Below are positions 37,725 to 47,900 of a DNA stretch of 64,000 bases, one piece after another. Position numbers and translations under genes: made by a program. Every line of letters begins with the position of its first letter. Position 1 is the first letter of the stretch. Source of the DNA: Arbacia lixula (taxonomy: Eukaryota > Echinodermata > Echinoidea > Arbacioida > Arbaciidae); the NCBI GenBank assembly GCA_963669155.1, contig OZ022577.1:27187865-27251864 (forward strand), read 5' to 3'. The notes below the pieces were generated by a model. It was not told the DNA's origin and ran no database searches. It worked only from the letters and a program-made list of their open reading frames with translations.

Positions 37725-40700
37725 ATGCCGACGACAGGCGAACTTGAGACAACCGCTCAGCAGCTACACGATGGGAGTATCCAGCAGGAGGCGACGGGTG
37801 ACCAGCCGCCTACGCAGCCAGGGGCGAGTCGCACGCAGCAGCGACTATCAGCACCGCCTCCAGTGAGCGGGATACGACCCCCACCCCAATTGACCATCAA
37901 CCGCGGCGTGATCGATGGGTGGAAGACATGGCGCCAGATGTGGACAAACTACTGCGTGGTAGCACATCTGAATCAGCAACCAGCAGCATACCAGACGGCA
38001 TTGTTTTTGCATACAATTGGCCCGTCAGGACTCGAGATTTACAACAGTTTTGTGTTTGCTAACGGAGATGCTGACAACTTGACTGAAATCATCGAGGCAT
38101 TTGAGCGGTATGCTGTAGGCGAAAAAAATGAAACTTATGAGAGATACCTGTTCAACAAGCGACATCAAGAACAAGGTGAGAGTTTTGAAACTTTCGTTGC
38201 AAGCCTCCGATCTCTTGCCAAATCATGTAACTTTTGCCAATGCATGAATGACAGTCTCCTCAGGGACAAAATTGTGTTGGGCATCAACGATGCGCAGACG
38301 AGAAAGCGGCTACTTCAGGAGAGGAAGCTGACACTCAGCGGCTGCATCGACATCTGCAAGAGTGCAGAAACGGCAGAGTCTCACCTCAGAGCTTTCAGTG
38401 ATGCCAGTAGTAGCAAATCTGCTGCTACAAATGTCCATAAAGTCAAGCCCAGCAGCAGAAGAGGTTCGACGGGACACCGCCAACGCAAGCAAAGCAGTGG
38501 GGTGCCAGCACAGCTGAAGAAAAACAACGGCAAGCAGACCAAAGCATGCAAATACTGTGGCCACGAGCATGCAAGGGACAAGCAACAGTGTCCAGCTTAC
38601 GGACAGACCTGCAAGACGTGCGGCAAACTCAACCACTTCGCCAAGGTCTGTATGAAAAAGAAGCTTCACACAGTTGCGAACCAGGAGGGCTACGACAGCG
38701 ACACCAGCACAGAATACATCGATAATGTCATAATGATCAATGCAGTGCATCCTGGTGATGAAGTTTATGCCCAGTTAGCCATTGACAACAAGCCGGTTGT
38801 ATTCCAAGTGGACAGTGGTGCTAGTGTGAATATCGTGCCCAGCAAGCATCTTCGAGGAGGAGACCACGTCATCTCGCCCAGCAAAAAGAAGCTGATGATG
38901 TGGAACAAGCTCACAATGAACGTAGAGGGAACCTGCCGGGTTAAAGTGACTAACCCAAAGACACATCGCAAGTATTCGCTCGAGTTCATTGTAGTGTCAG
39001 AAGATTTGACTCCGTTGTTAGGGAGCAAAGCCAGTCAACGGATGGACATGATCACAGTGAATGATGATAAATTTCAGAGAGTTCATGCATCATCCATCGC
39101 AAAAAATGCACCAGCTAAAGTTGAAGAACGCTTTGCAGAGGTGTTCAACGGAGAGTTGGGGGAGCTACCCGGGGAAGCGCACCTGCTCGTCGACGAGGGA
39201 GTGCAACCCACAGTTCTACCACCACGACGCCTACCTCATGCGATCAAGCACAAGGTGAAAGCAGAACTCGATCAAATGGTAGAGCGTGGGGTGATAGCAG
39301 CAGTCCACAGGCCGACGAGCTGGGTCAGTCAACTCGTGGTAGCGGAGAAAAAGAATGGCAAGCTCCGCATCTGCATTGACCCTCGACCGCTGAACAAAGC
39401 ATTAAAGCGAGAACACTACCCACTTCCGGTAATCGAGGACATCTTGCCAGACCTCAACGATGCGAAAATCTTCAGCAAGCTAGACATGAGCTCTGCATTC
39501 TGGCAAGTTAGACTGGACGAGTCATCAAGCGACCTGACTACGTTCAATACACCCTTTGGCCGTTATCGGTGGTGCAGACTGCCCTTCGGTACTAGCGTGT
39601 CTTCCGAAATCTTCCAGCGAAGATTACATCAAGCACTGGAAGGATTGCCAGGAGTGATCTGCGTCGCAGACGACATCCTCATCTACGGTAAGGGGGCGAC
39701 AATGGAAGAAGCGGTCGTCGACCACGACTCAAAGCTCGAGAAGTTGTTCCAGCGATGTGTTGAACAACACATCAAACTCAACAAGGAGAAGTCAGTCTTC
39801 AGAGCAACTGAAATACCCTTCCTAGGACACGTCGTCACGAATGCAGGACTGCAACCTGACCCAAAGAAAGTGGCTGACGTCCTCAACATGCCAGAGCCCT
39901 CAGATGTACAAGGCGTGCAGAGGTTAGTGGGATTCGTCAATTACCTCAGCAGATTCCTGCCCAGCCTATCCGATACGCTAGAGCCCATCAGACAGCTAAC
40001 GCGTCCAGACATAGCCTGGGAATGGTCGACAGAGCAAGCGAACGCGATGTCAAGAATCAAAAGAATGGTGTCAGAAGCACCACTCTTAGCCTACTACAAC
40101 CCTAAGGAAGAGCTAACCATCCAATGCGACGCAAGCAACAAGGGTTTAGGAGCAGCGCTACTACAGAATGGACGCCCCATAGCGTATGCCAGTAGATCCC
40201 TGACCGACACAGAATCACGATACGCATCAATTGAAAAGGAAATGCTAGCGGTAGTATTTTCCATGGAGCGTTTCCATCAGTACACGTTTGGCCGTTTTAC
40301 TAGCGTTGTGAGCGACCACAAGCCACTCGAAATGATAGTGAAAAAGCCGCTAGTGAAAGCACCGAAACGCCTTCAGGGGATGCTTCTCCGACTTCAGAAG
40401 TATGACTTCGACATCAGCTATCAACAAGGTAAGCTCATGTATCTGGCCGATACCTTGTCGCGAGCCGTTAGTGGTGATCCCAGCAATGTGAATGCTTTCG
40501 AAGAAGTTAACATGGTAGCGCACTTGCCGATTCGGGATGAGCGTCTCCAACAAATTCGCAGGGAAACCGCAACAGACGACACACTACAGATGTTGAAAGA
40601 AGTCATCATCGGTGGATGGCCAAACGAGCGTGATACACTACCTGAGCAGCTTACGCCATATTACAGCTATAGAGATGAGCTGGCCGTTCAGGATGGTTTG

Positions 40701-41897
40701 ATCTACAAAGGAGAGCGTGTAATCATACCTGTAAGCTTGCGCAGATCTATGAAAGAGAAGATTCACTCTTCTCACTTGGGAATCGAAGGTTGCCTCCGAC
40801 GTGCTCGTGAATCACTTTTCTGGCCGGGGATGAGCGCAGAAATTAAGCAGTTCATAGCAACGTGTGATGTTTGTCGCTCGAGCGAAGTGAGCCAGCAGAA
40901 GGAATCACTAATGAGCCACGACCTCACGACAAGGCCATGGCAAAAAGTAGGCACAGATCTTTTCTCATTGAACGGAAAAGATTATCTCATCACAGTTGAT
41001 TATCACAGTAATTTCTTTGAGGTAGATCTTTTGAAAGATACCAGCAGCTCAACCGTAATTCGCAAATTGAAAGCCCATTTCGCGAGATATGGTAGTCCAA
41101 CTCAAGTCGTTAGCGATAACGGACCACAGTTCACAGCGGTCGCGTTCCGTGAATTCGCCAAAGAATGGGATTTCGAGCACCTGTGCAGTAGCCCGGGAAA
41201 CAGCAAAGCCAACGGGAAAGCGGAATCCGCTGTCAAAACCGCGAAGCGAATCATGACCAAGAGCGACAAGTCGCGTTCCGATCCCTACCTAGCATTCTTG
41301 GATCATCGCAATACACCGTCACAAGGACTAAGCACGAGTCCTGCTCAGCGCCTCATGAATCGCCGCACTCGCACATTGTTACCAACCACGGCAGGCTTAC
41401 TTGAGCCCCGAGTAACGCCTGACCAGGATCGCATGAAACAACGCGTCCAGAAGCAGGCAGCACATTACAACAAAGGTGCTAAAGATCTCTCCCCCCTTGA
41501 CGAAGGGGATACAGTTAGGATGAAACCTCTAGTACAAGGACAGAAAAATTGGGAAAAGGCGATTGTGACTCGCCGGCTGGATGAGCGCTCGTACATAGTC
41601 GAAACACCTTCCGGTATATACCGCCGGAATCGCGTACACCTCCGACACACACACGAGAATCCACCAGACGAGCTAACAGGACGCCAACAAGCAGAAGGTG
41701 TTGAAATCACCAATGACCAGGGAACAACCCCTGAACAACAAACCGAACTGCAACCTGTACCTGTCCCTAATAACGTGGACAATCCAGTCGCAGAACAGGC
41801 CAATGCCAAAAACACTGACACTAATGACACAAAGAAAACTCGTTCAGGTCGAACGGTGAAACGACCCAATTACCTGAAGAACTATGTGACACATTAA
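37725..41897 (+). CDS. Gag-Pol polyprotein of a Mag-like Ty3/gypsy retrotransposon
   Basis: One open frame of 1390 residues carries all parts in the Ty3/gypsy order. Residues about 1-270 are a Gag capsid-like region. Near 275-310 there are two zinc knuckles (CKYCGHEH...C and CKTCGKLNHFAKVC). The aspartic protease has VDSGAS near 362. The reverse transcriptase spans about 500-680, with LRICIDPRPLNKA and VADD (about 647-650) in place of the commoner Y-x-DD start. RNase H is near 800-890 (CDASNKGLGAAL). The integrase has HSSHLGIEG and CDVC zinc ligands at about 1013-1050 and catalytic Asp near 1078, Asp near 1130 and Glu near 1167 (DD35E). No chromodomain is seen. The gag/pol junction has no frameshift or stop, so both are made as one chain. 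No defects seen. Confidence 0.96.
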   Translation: MPTTGELETTAQQLHDGSIQQEATGDQPPTQPGASRTQQRLSAPPPVSGIRPPPQLTINRGVIDGWKTWRQMWTNYCVVAHLNQQPAAYQTALFLHTIGPSGLEIYNSFVFANGDADNLTEIIEAFERYAVGEKNETYERYLFNKRHQEQGESFETFVASLRSLAKSCNFCQCMNDSLLRDKIVLGINDAQTRKRLLQERKLTLSGCIDICKSAETAESHLRAFSDASSSKSAATNVHKVKPSSRRGSTGHRQRKQSSGVPAQLKKNNGKQTKACKYCGHEHARDKQQCPAYGQTCKTCGKLNHFAKVCMKKKLHTVANQEGYDSDTSTEYIDNVIMINAVHPGDEVYAQLAIDNKPVVFQVDSGASVNIVPSKHLRGGDHVISPSKKKLMMWNKLTMNVEGTCRVKVTNPKTHRKYSLEFIVVSEDLTPLLGSKASQRMDMITVNDDKFQRVHASSIAKNAPAKVEERFAEVFNGELGELPGEAHLLVDEGVQPTVLPPRRLPHAIKHKVKAELDQMVERGVIAAVHRPTSWVSQLVVAEKKNGKLRICIDPRPLNKALKREHYPLPVIEDILPDLNDAKIFSKLDMSSAFWQVRLDESSSDLTTFNTPFGRYRWCRLPFGTSVSSEIFQRRLHQALEGLPGVICVADDILIYGKGATMEEAVVDHDSKLEKLFQRCVEQHIKLNKEKSVFRATEIPFLGHVVTNAGLQPDPKKVADVLNMPEPSDVQGVQRLVGFVNYLSRFLPSLSDTLEPIRQLTRPDIAWEWSTEQANAMSRIKRMVSEAPLLAYYNPKEELTIQCDASNKGLGAALLQNGRPIAYASRSLTDTESRYASIEKEMLAVVFSMERFHQYTFGRFTSVVSDHKPLEMIVKKPLVKAPKRLQGMLLRLQKYDFDISYQQGKLMYLADTLSRAVSGDPSNVNAFEEVNMVAHLPIRDERLQQIRRETATDDTLQMLKEVIIGGWPNERDTLPEQLTPYYSYRDELAVQDGLIYKGERVIIPVSLRRSMKEKIHSSHLGIEGCLRRARESLFWPGMSAEIKQFIATCDVCRSSEVSQQKESLMSHDLTTRPWQKVGTDLFSLNGKDYLITVDYHSNFFEVDLLKDTSSSTVIRKLKAHFARYGSPTQVVSDNGPQFTAVAFREFAKEWDFEHLCSSPGNSKANGKAESAVKTAKRIMTKSDKSRSDPYLAFLDHRNTPSQGLSTSPAQRLMNRRTRTLLPTTAGLLEPRVTPDQDRMKQRVQKQAAHYNKGAKDLSPLDEGDTVRMKPLVQGQKNWEKAIVTRRLDERSYIVETPSGIYRRNRVHLRHTHENPPDELTGRQQAEGVEITNDQGTTPEQQTELQPVPVPNNVDNPVAEQANAKNTDTNDTKKTRSGRTVKRPNYLKNYVTH

Positions 41898-42840
41898 TTT
41901 GACATTACAATCATATGTCTGATTAAGCATGTTCTCATTAACTTCATCTTTCTTAGCACATGCTTTCATAAATGACATGTTTGATTATGCATGTTTGTTT
42001 AAATGTCATACGTGATTTGATACATTGCGTTAGGATCTATGATTAAGATATGCCTGTTTTGAGTGCATTCATTTGTATGTTAACTGTCAAGAATACACAA
42101 AGTCGTGTAAATGTTTCTTCCCAAGCAGGATGAGACGGAGAAAACTTGTAAATATACTTGTAAAATATAGCACTGTTAGTTCTCTAGAATTAGAAAGTAC
42201 TAAACAAGACGTACATGTAACATTGAGAAACATCTCAGAGCTGTGCTCATTACCTATTATGGGATATAACCATTTCACAGTAATAATATTAGAGGAATTA
42301 AAGCAAGGTAATTTTGATATACAATCAAGAAGCTTTTGGTAACGAAGCATCAGTTAGAAGTTTAAATGAGTCAAACTAGACTGTGAGTTTGAAATAACCT
42401 TACACTTTTGAAAAAAAAAGATGAGTATTGTACATGACCTGTAAGCATTTCGATACATCACCTATATTGCCATAGAAACCAGTATTACTTGAGCAAAGCT
42501 GAATATGATTTTGAGTTAAATAAGTTCAAGTGTTTACTCACAATTATATCAGGCAGCACAATTATATTGTATAATGACATAACAAAGAATTAATTGTTTA
42601 TCGAAAGTTATGCAACCTAATACCTAAGGATAGTTCTTTATTTCACTATCAGCATTAATTGCAAACTATCTGTGATTCGAGAGTCTTCATATTACCCATG
42701 TCCTAAGAAGTTTTTAAAGCAAGACAATGTCTAGAGTTACAAGAAGTGTCCTGTAAGAAAAACAATGTTCACATTATGTTTTTCAAATCTATATGTGTGA
42801 TAAGAGGCTTTGAACATTCAACAGGTAACGTTTTCATTTG

Positions 42841-42853
42841 AAAAAAAGGGGGA
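42841..42853 (+). other. Polypurine tract
   Basis: AAAAAAAGGGGGA touches the 3' LTR and would prime plus-strand synthesis. Confidence 0.85.
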
Positions 42854-42959
42854 TGTTATGATATACTACTACATGCTGTACGTTATCCTACGGGATTGAA
42901 TGTCTTAATAAAGTCCACGCATGCGCGTGTCTTGTGTAACTGAACCACGTCTCATTACA
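42854..42959 (+). repeat. 3' LTR (106 bp)
   Basis: Identical, base for base by eye, to 37453-37558; followed by the CTAAC target duplication. Confidence 0.95.
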
Positions 42960-42964
42960 CTAAC

Positions 42965-44874
42965 TGTAGTATAAAGACTAACAGTAACAGTCTAGTTGCA
43001 AAAAAAAAGAAAACAAAATGCACTAGTAATTACTAATATAGTAAAGGCTAGGGGGTTCTATTTGTGCAATCTTCCTTTGACTTAAATTAAGTTAGACTAG
43101 TAGTAGGCCTATGTATCTATTTGTTCTTAAATTACATCTGACAAACAAGACAGTTACTCAATAAGTTATCATTTAGAAGACTACAAAAATAGTAGAATAT
43201 AGATATAGATCCACAACAAGTGAGAGATCTAAATGATAGTGGCAGCGCCTAGCAAGCATAACCAATTTGATAAGATTTGTAGAGTTTAGCATTCCTACAT
43301 TGACATTGTTTTTTTGAAATGCAATGGTTGTCAATGTCAAACGTTATCAACATTCTTTAGACTCTACAAATGTTATCAAATTTTTCATAATACAATGTCA
43401 ATATAGTATACAATCTTACTCAAATTCATGCTTGCGCTCAAAATGGTATAGACTTTTCAGAGTAATATGCCCATCATTCGGTCGGGTCCATGATTCAGTC
43501 ATGCGAGCATGGAAATCAGAAAAACACATCACAGTGAAAAGCACATGGCATGCTGTCCGAATCATGGCTATACGCATGAATCTTCAGGATTGAAGGAAGC
43601 AGACTACACAGAAGAAGAACAAAGGCGAGGTACACCAAATCATGTTAGAAATTGAGGGTTTCGGAATTGTAACGTTATAATTTCTATGGTTACTGCACAG
43701 AATTGTTTACAATGGGCATGTGGTAAAGTACCATTTTTTAACATTGCTACAGTATCTTGCAAAAATACATGTAGTTTTAATACCTACCAGTATGCAATAT
43801 GAATTTAAAGCTGAAAAAGCTTTTAGTGGTGCCGAAATGGGCATGTACACGCTAGCTCAAAGGAGTTGGCATAGGGAAAGTGAAAGGGAAGAAAGGGAAG
43901 GAGCCACATTTTTAAACCGCGGTATATTTTGTCCAGTGCTGCATGAAACACGGTGTCTTAGCCTAAAAAGCATCATGTTTCATGCTGAACTGAACAAAAT
44001 ATACTGCGTTTTTCCCTTTCTTCCCTTTCCCTTTCCATATGCCAATTCCTTTGAGCTGTAGTGTAGTTATTCTCTTAAAGTATTATGTCAGTAGAAAAAT
44101 TCAAATTTTGCACTTTTCTCCATCATCTAGGAGTAGGACTAGGTGACATATAAAATAGGGACAAATATTTTGATACTTCAAATTTGTTTGTGTTTGTCCT
44201 CCTGGCCATAAGTAGATATTACAATCAGTTCATGAGAAACTGCCAATTCATCAGCAAAAATGTTTATTATGTAAATGATGGATCTAGGCCCTAGGTGCAT
44301 GTATTGTAGAATCTGCCTTGTAGCTAGATGTTCTGTTTTACATATAACACCATATCGGTTTAAAAGCAGTTGCAATTATTTGAAACTGTAGCACAAGTGC
44401 CACAGGCTCTGACCAAATTGCCAATTGGACTTCCCAAAATGGCAATTATTGTATTCATTAGAACATAACTTTTTATTGTTTTTTGGATTTCCCCCAATGT
44501 CTTTTGCTCTACTTTTTAGATTTTCCTGCTTTTCAGATTTTTCTGCTTCTACTGAGAGCAAGATTTTTTGGATGGGAATATCAGTTAATATCAGATTTCA
44601 TTCTTAAATGGATACCTGTAGTTTGCGGGCACAAACCCCAAACAGTTAGTCTGAAAATACACAGAATATTGATTAGCTTTGTGTGCACTTGTACATGACT
44701 GCAAGTAAGGCTGTAACCCTCATACAAGAGAAGGGTCAGTAGACTAAATTTTGAATGAATTAGAATGTGTAATTTTCCTCTTATTAGCCAGAATCTTTTA
44801 GCTTTGCGAGATGCTGTTCTAATCCCCCCCCCCATGCCCCCCTTCTACCCTCCATCCCTGCATTTTATATCCAG
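42965..44874. other. Non-coding DNA between the retrotransposon and the mucin-like gene
   Basis: Contains an imperfect hairpin at 43264-43382 (TTTGATAAGATTTGTAGAGT against ACTCTACAAATGTTATCAAA) and the MITE at 43854-44057. No gene is recognised. Confidence 0.55.
43854..44057. mobile_element. 204-bp MITE with AGCTCAAAGGA ends
   Basis: AGCTCAAAGGAGTTGGCATA at the left pairs with TATGCCAATTCCTTTGAGCT at the right, and the purine-rich GGGAAAG/GAAAGGG parts pair on. About 50 bp per arm. Target duplication unclear. Confidence 0.8.
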
Positions 44875-44954
44875 ATTCAAAATCGATCAGCTCAAGGTCT
44901 TTGCCACGCCTCCCCAACCTGTGTTGATCAGCTGGCAATGCGACAGAACTCAAG

Positions 44955-47900
44955 ATGACGAAAGCACACTGGATACTTGCCTGTTTCCTCGTCACTCTCT
45001 GCGCTTTACATGGAGGCAGTGGGGGCCCAATACCAACGACACAGGGTTTGAACACTGATATTGAGATTGAGACAGAGGTAATGGAAACGTTAACAACGGT
45101 TGCTGCCATTGGGGATCCGAAGAGTACGCAGAGCCCTTCTCACACTTCAGTCCCACAGGTACACTTATGTGTGCTCAATAGGATTTGGCAATGTTACATG
45201 TTGTCTGTTTTAGGGGGTATCCCTTTTGCAGGCGAAACAAACTATAACACTATAACATCATAACATTATAACATTGAGAGAAAATGTCACAGAGGAAGAG
45301 AGAGAAGGGAGAATGATTGACAGAGAAGGATTGGGGAACCACGTGGACATTGCACAGATCGCTGTGCTCAAGAGAAGTTTGGTGGTCATCGGCTGGGACA
45401 GGTCAGATAAAGCTCTTTCTTCCTCTTCTTCTTCTGTTCTTCTTCAGTCATTGTCTGACACTTTTGTCTCCTGATTTGCTTTCTTGTATTTCCTTCTTCC
45501 CTTCAATATAAATTTTATGTCACTTGACTATTACTTTATTCTGAATTTTGAGGAATAATGCACAACATATTTCAGGATATTCATTTCATGACTTAAGGCT
45601 GGAAAAGAAGCCCGTGCCATTTGATTTTGAATCTTCCGTGTACCTGCCACTCGCCCCATATCTGTGGAGACTACAATATTATCACACAATTATGTCAGAT
45701 AAAGAGAATGAGGGAAAAGAAAAAATAATCAAGTTACAGGATGAAACAGCTTCAACATTTTTTTTTAGAGGTGAAGGTGTATCTACCAATTGGTTCATCG
45801 TGAATCACTTCATGATTTTCTTTTCTGAATGTTTCACCCTAATTTCCCTTTAGGCATCAAGTAATCCAGCGGCGGCCACCACACAAACTATTTCAACTGC
45901 TGCACCCACAACCATTCTACCTACAACTATGAGCCCTGCAGTAATAGCAACCACAACACCCACAATAACAACATCTTCAGCTCCTACAACCCCAAAAGTG
46001 ACAACACCACCTCCTACAACCCAAAAAGTGACAACACCACCGCCTACATCCCCAAAAGTGACAACACCACCTCCTACAACCCAAAAAGTGACAACACCAC
46101 CTCCTACAACCCAGAAAGTGACAACACCACCTCCTACAACCCAAAAAGTGACAACACCACCTCCTACAACCCAGAAAGCGACAACATCAACTCAAGCATC
46201 AACTAGCAAACTGGGAGAGTTAACAACAACAACAACAACTCAGCCAGCGACTGTATCAGGGAGTGGTAAATCTGCAACTGATTCTCAAGGTAAGTGTGTC
46301 TTCAAAATGTTCTGTTTTTAGGAATGCATGTCTTCTCATTTCTAATTTAGAAAATGAATATGTGTTTCATACTGTATTCCCAGTGTCATCTACAAAATGT
46401 GTTTAAATACAAAATAGTGAGATGCACACTGCATGAAGATTAAAATTACCCCAAAGGTTTGCCATTCACAGTGATGTACTAGTATGTTTGTTTCATTATG
46501 AGGGAAGTAGCCCATTGCATTGTACATGAATACATCAACCCTGGGCGCTTTCCATGTACAATGCAGAAGTGATGCTATTAACCCCATGTGTGCCAGGCAA
46601 AATGTTGCCGCATATGGGATTTGTATGTATTGATGGTGCAATAATCCACAAGTGGCACGTTATGGGTTAATACACTGTACATACATGTTTACGCATTCAA
46701 GTGCAGAGGGTAAACAATGTCACCATCTGTGACTTTATCTACGCACAATCAATGCTGGATCAAGGATAATCCATCTTATTCTCCACATGTGTATGTTACT
46801 CTGCTTGAGGATGACAGACGTCATGTGTTGCCCCACAAGACTAATCAGAGCTTAGATCGCTGCACAGAGGTCAATATTTGCACTGTGCACATGTGGGCCT
46901 CGTCAGACAGCAAAGCAAAGATTCTCGGGGAGTGTGCCTATGAAGTAAAGCATCTATAGGTTGTAGGCCATAGAGTGCATGGACAAAACGGAGTCTGTTC
47001 ACAACTATGTATTTCTATGTGAGGGAGAGCAAGAAGGAAGAGAGCATAGTCTTCATTACCAGACAGCTGTTAACAGACTAGTTGTGTGTCCATGCACCCC
47101 ACAGCCTAGAACCTACATGTACATGTAGCTCGATTTCATGAAGTATTATACAGCTTACTCTCGATACAACGAGCACGGATATAACGAGGTTTCGTTATAA
47201 CGAGAGAAATCTCTCGGTCCCAAATGTTTCTACATGCAAACCTATGGTGCAACACGTCGCTTACAACGAGCACGGTTACAGCGAGATTTCGTTATAACGA
47301 GCTTATTCTGTTGACCACAAGACAAAGAAAAACATAACAATTGCGTCCCGTTACAACGAGGAAGGAAAACTCGAGACATGCAAACACCGGCACCGCAAGG
47401 AGCCAGACACACATCTCGTAATACACGGCCATACAACGCGAGCATGTGCCCAGTTTCTAATACATCACTCCTTCGCGATCGCACAGCTTACGTACATTGA
47501 AAGCACATGGCTTCCAAGTCCGATCCCATCGCGGCAATCAATGACACGGTGTGCGTGCTGGTTGTGTGTCTGATGAGCAGCGACTGATTGGGTTTCTTGA
47601 CAAAAACAAATGTGATCTCGGACGGGTGAAGTACATTTCACGCACTGAAATATGACATTGAAAGATTTGAAGAGATAATAAAAAATTCTTCTTGAAATTA
47701 GAATACCGCTGGAAATCATCACGATATAAAATGAAATACATGTATGAGCATGCAGGGCAGCGTTAATCTTCTACATGGAACCCCCTCGTAATAATTTTGG
47801 AATGACCCACAAAGAAAGTGCCGATCATTACCGTGTTGCTACGTCGTTGTGCAAAACCTATCAGGCGAGCGAGACGCTCTTATCTAACTCCACCTTCCCC

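Larger units (their letters stand above)
37453..42959 (+). mobile_element. Ty3/gypsy LTR retrotransposon, apparently intact
   Basis: Two identical 106-bp LTRs bracket a tRNA-primer-site-like sequence, one uninterrupted gag-pol frame and a polypurine tract. CTAAC is repeated on both sides (37448-37452 and 42960-42964) as the 5-bp target duplication. No env-like frame follows: 41898-42840 has no ORF of note. The paired identical LTRs and open frame suggest a recent arrival that may still be able to move. It lies just inside a putative intron of the mucin-like gene. Confidence 0.96.

Noticed and set aside
38310..41869. Minus-strand open frames of 60-146 codons
   Set aside because: Shadows of the gag-pol frame; they follow its codon bias and match nothing.
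41898..42853. An env-like third gene in the Ty3/gypsy element
   Set aside because: The longest frames are under 90 codons, without signal peptide or membrane segments in a sensible order.
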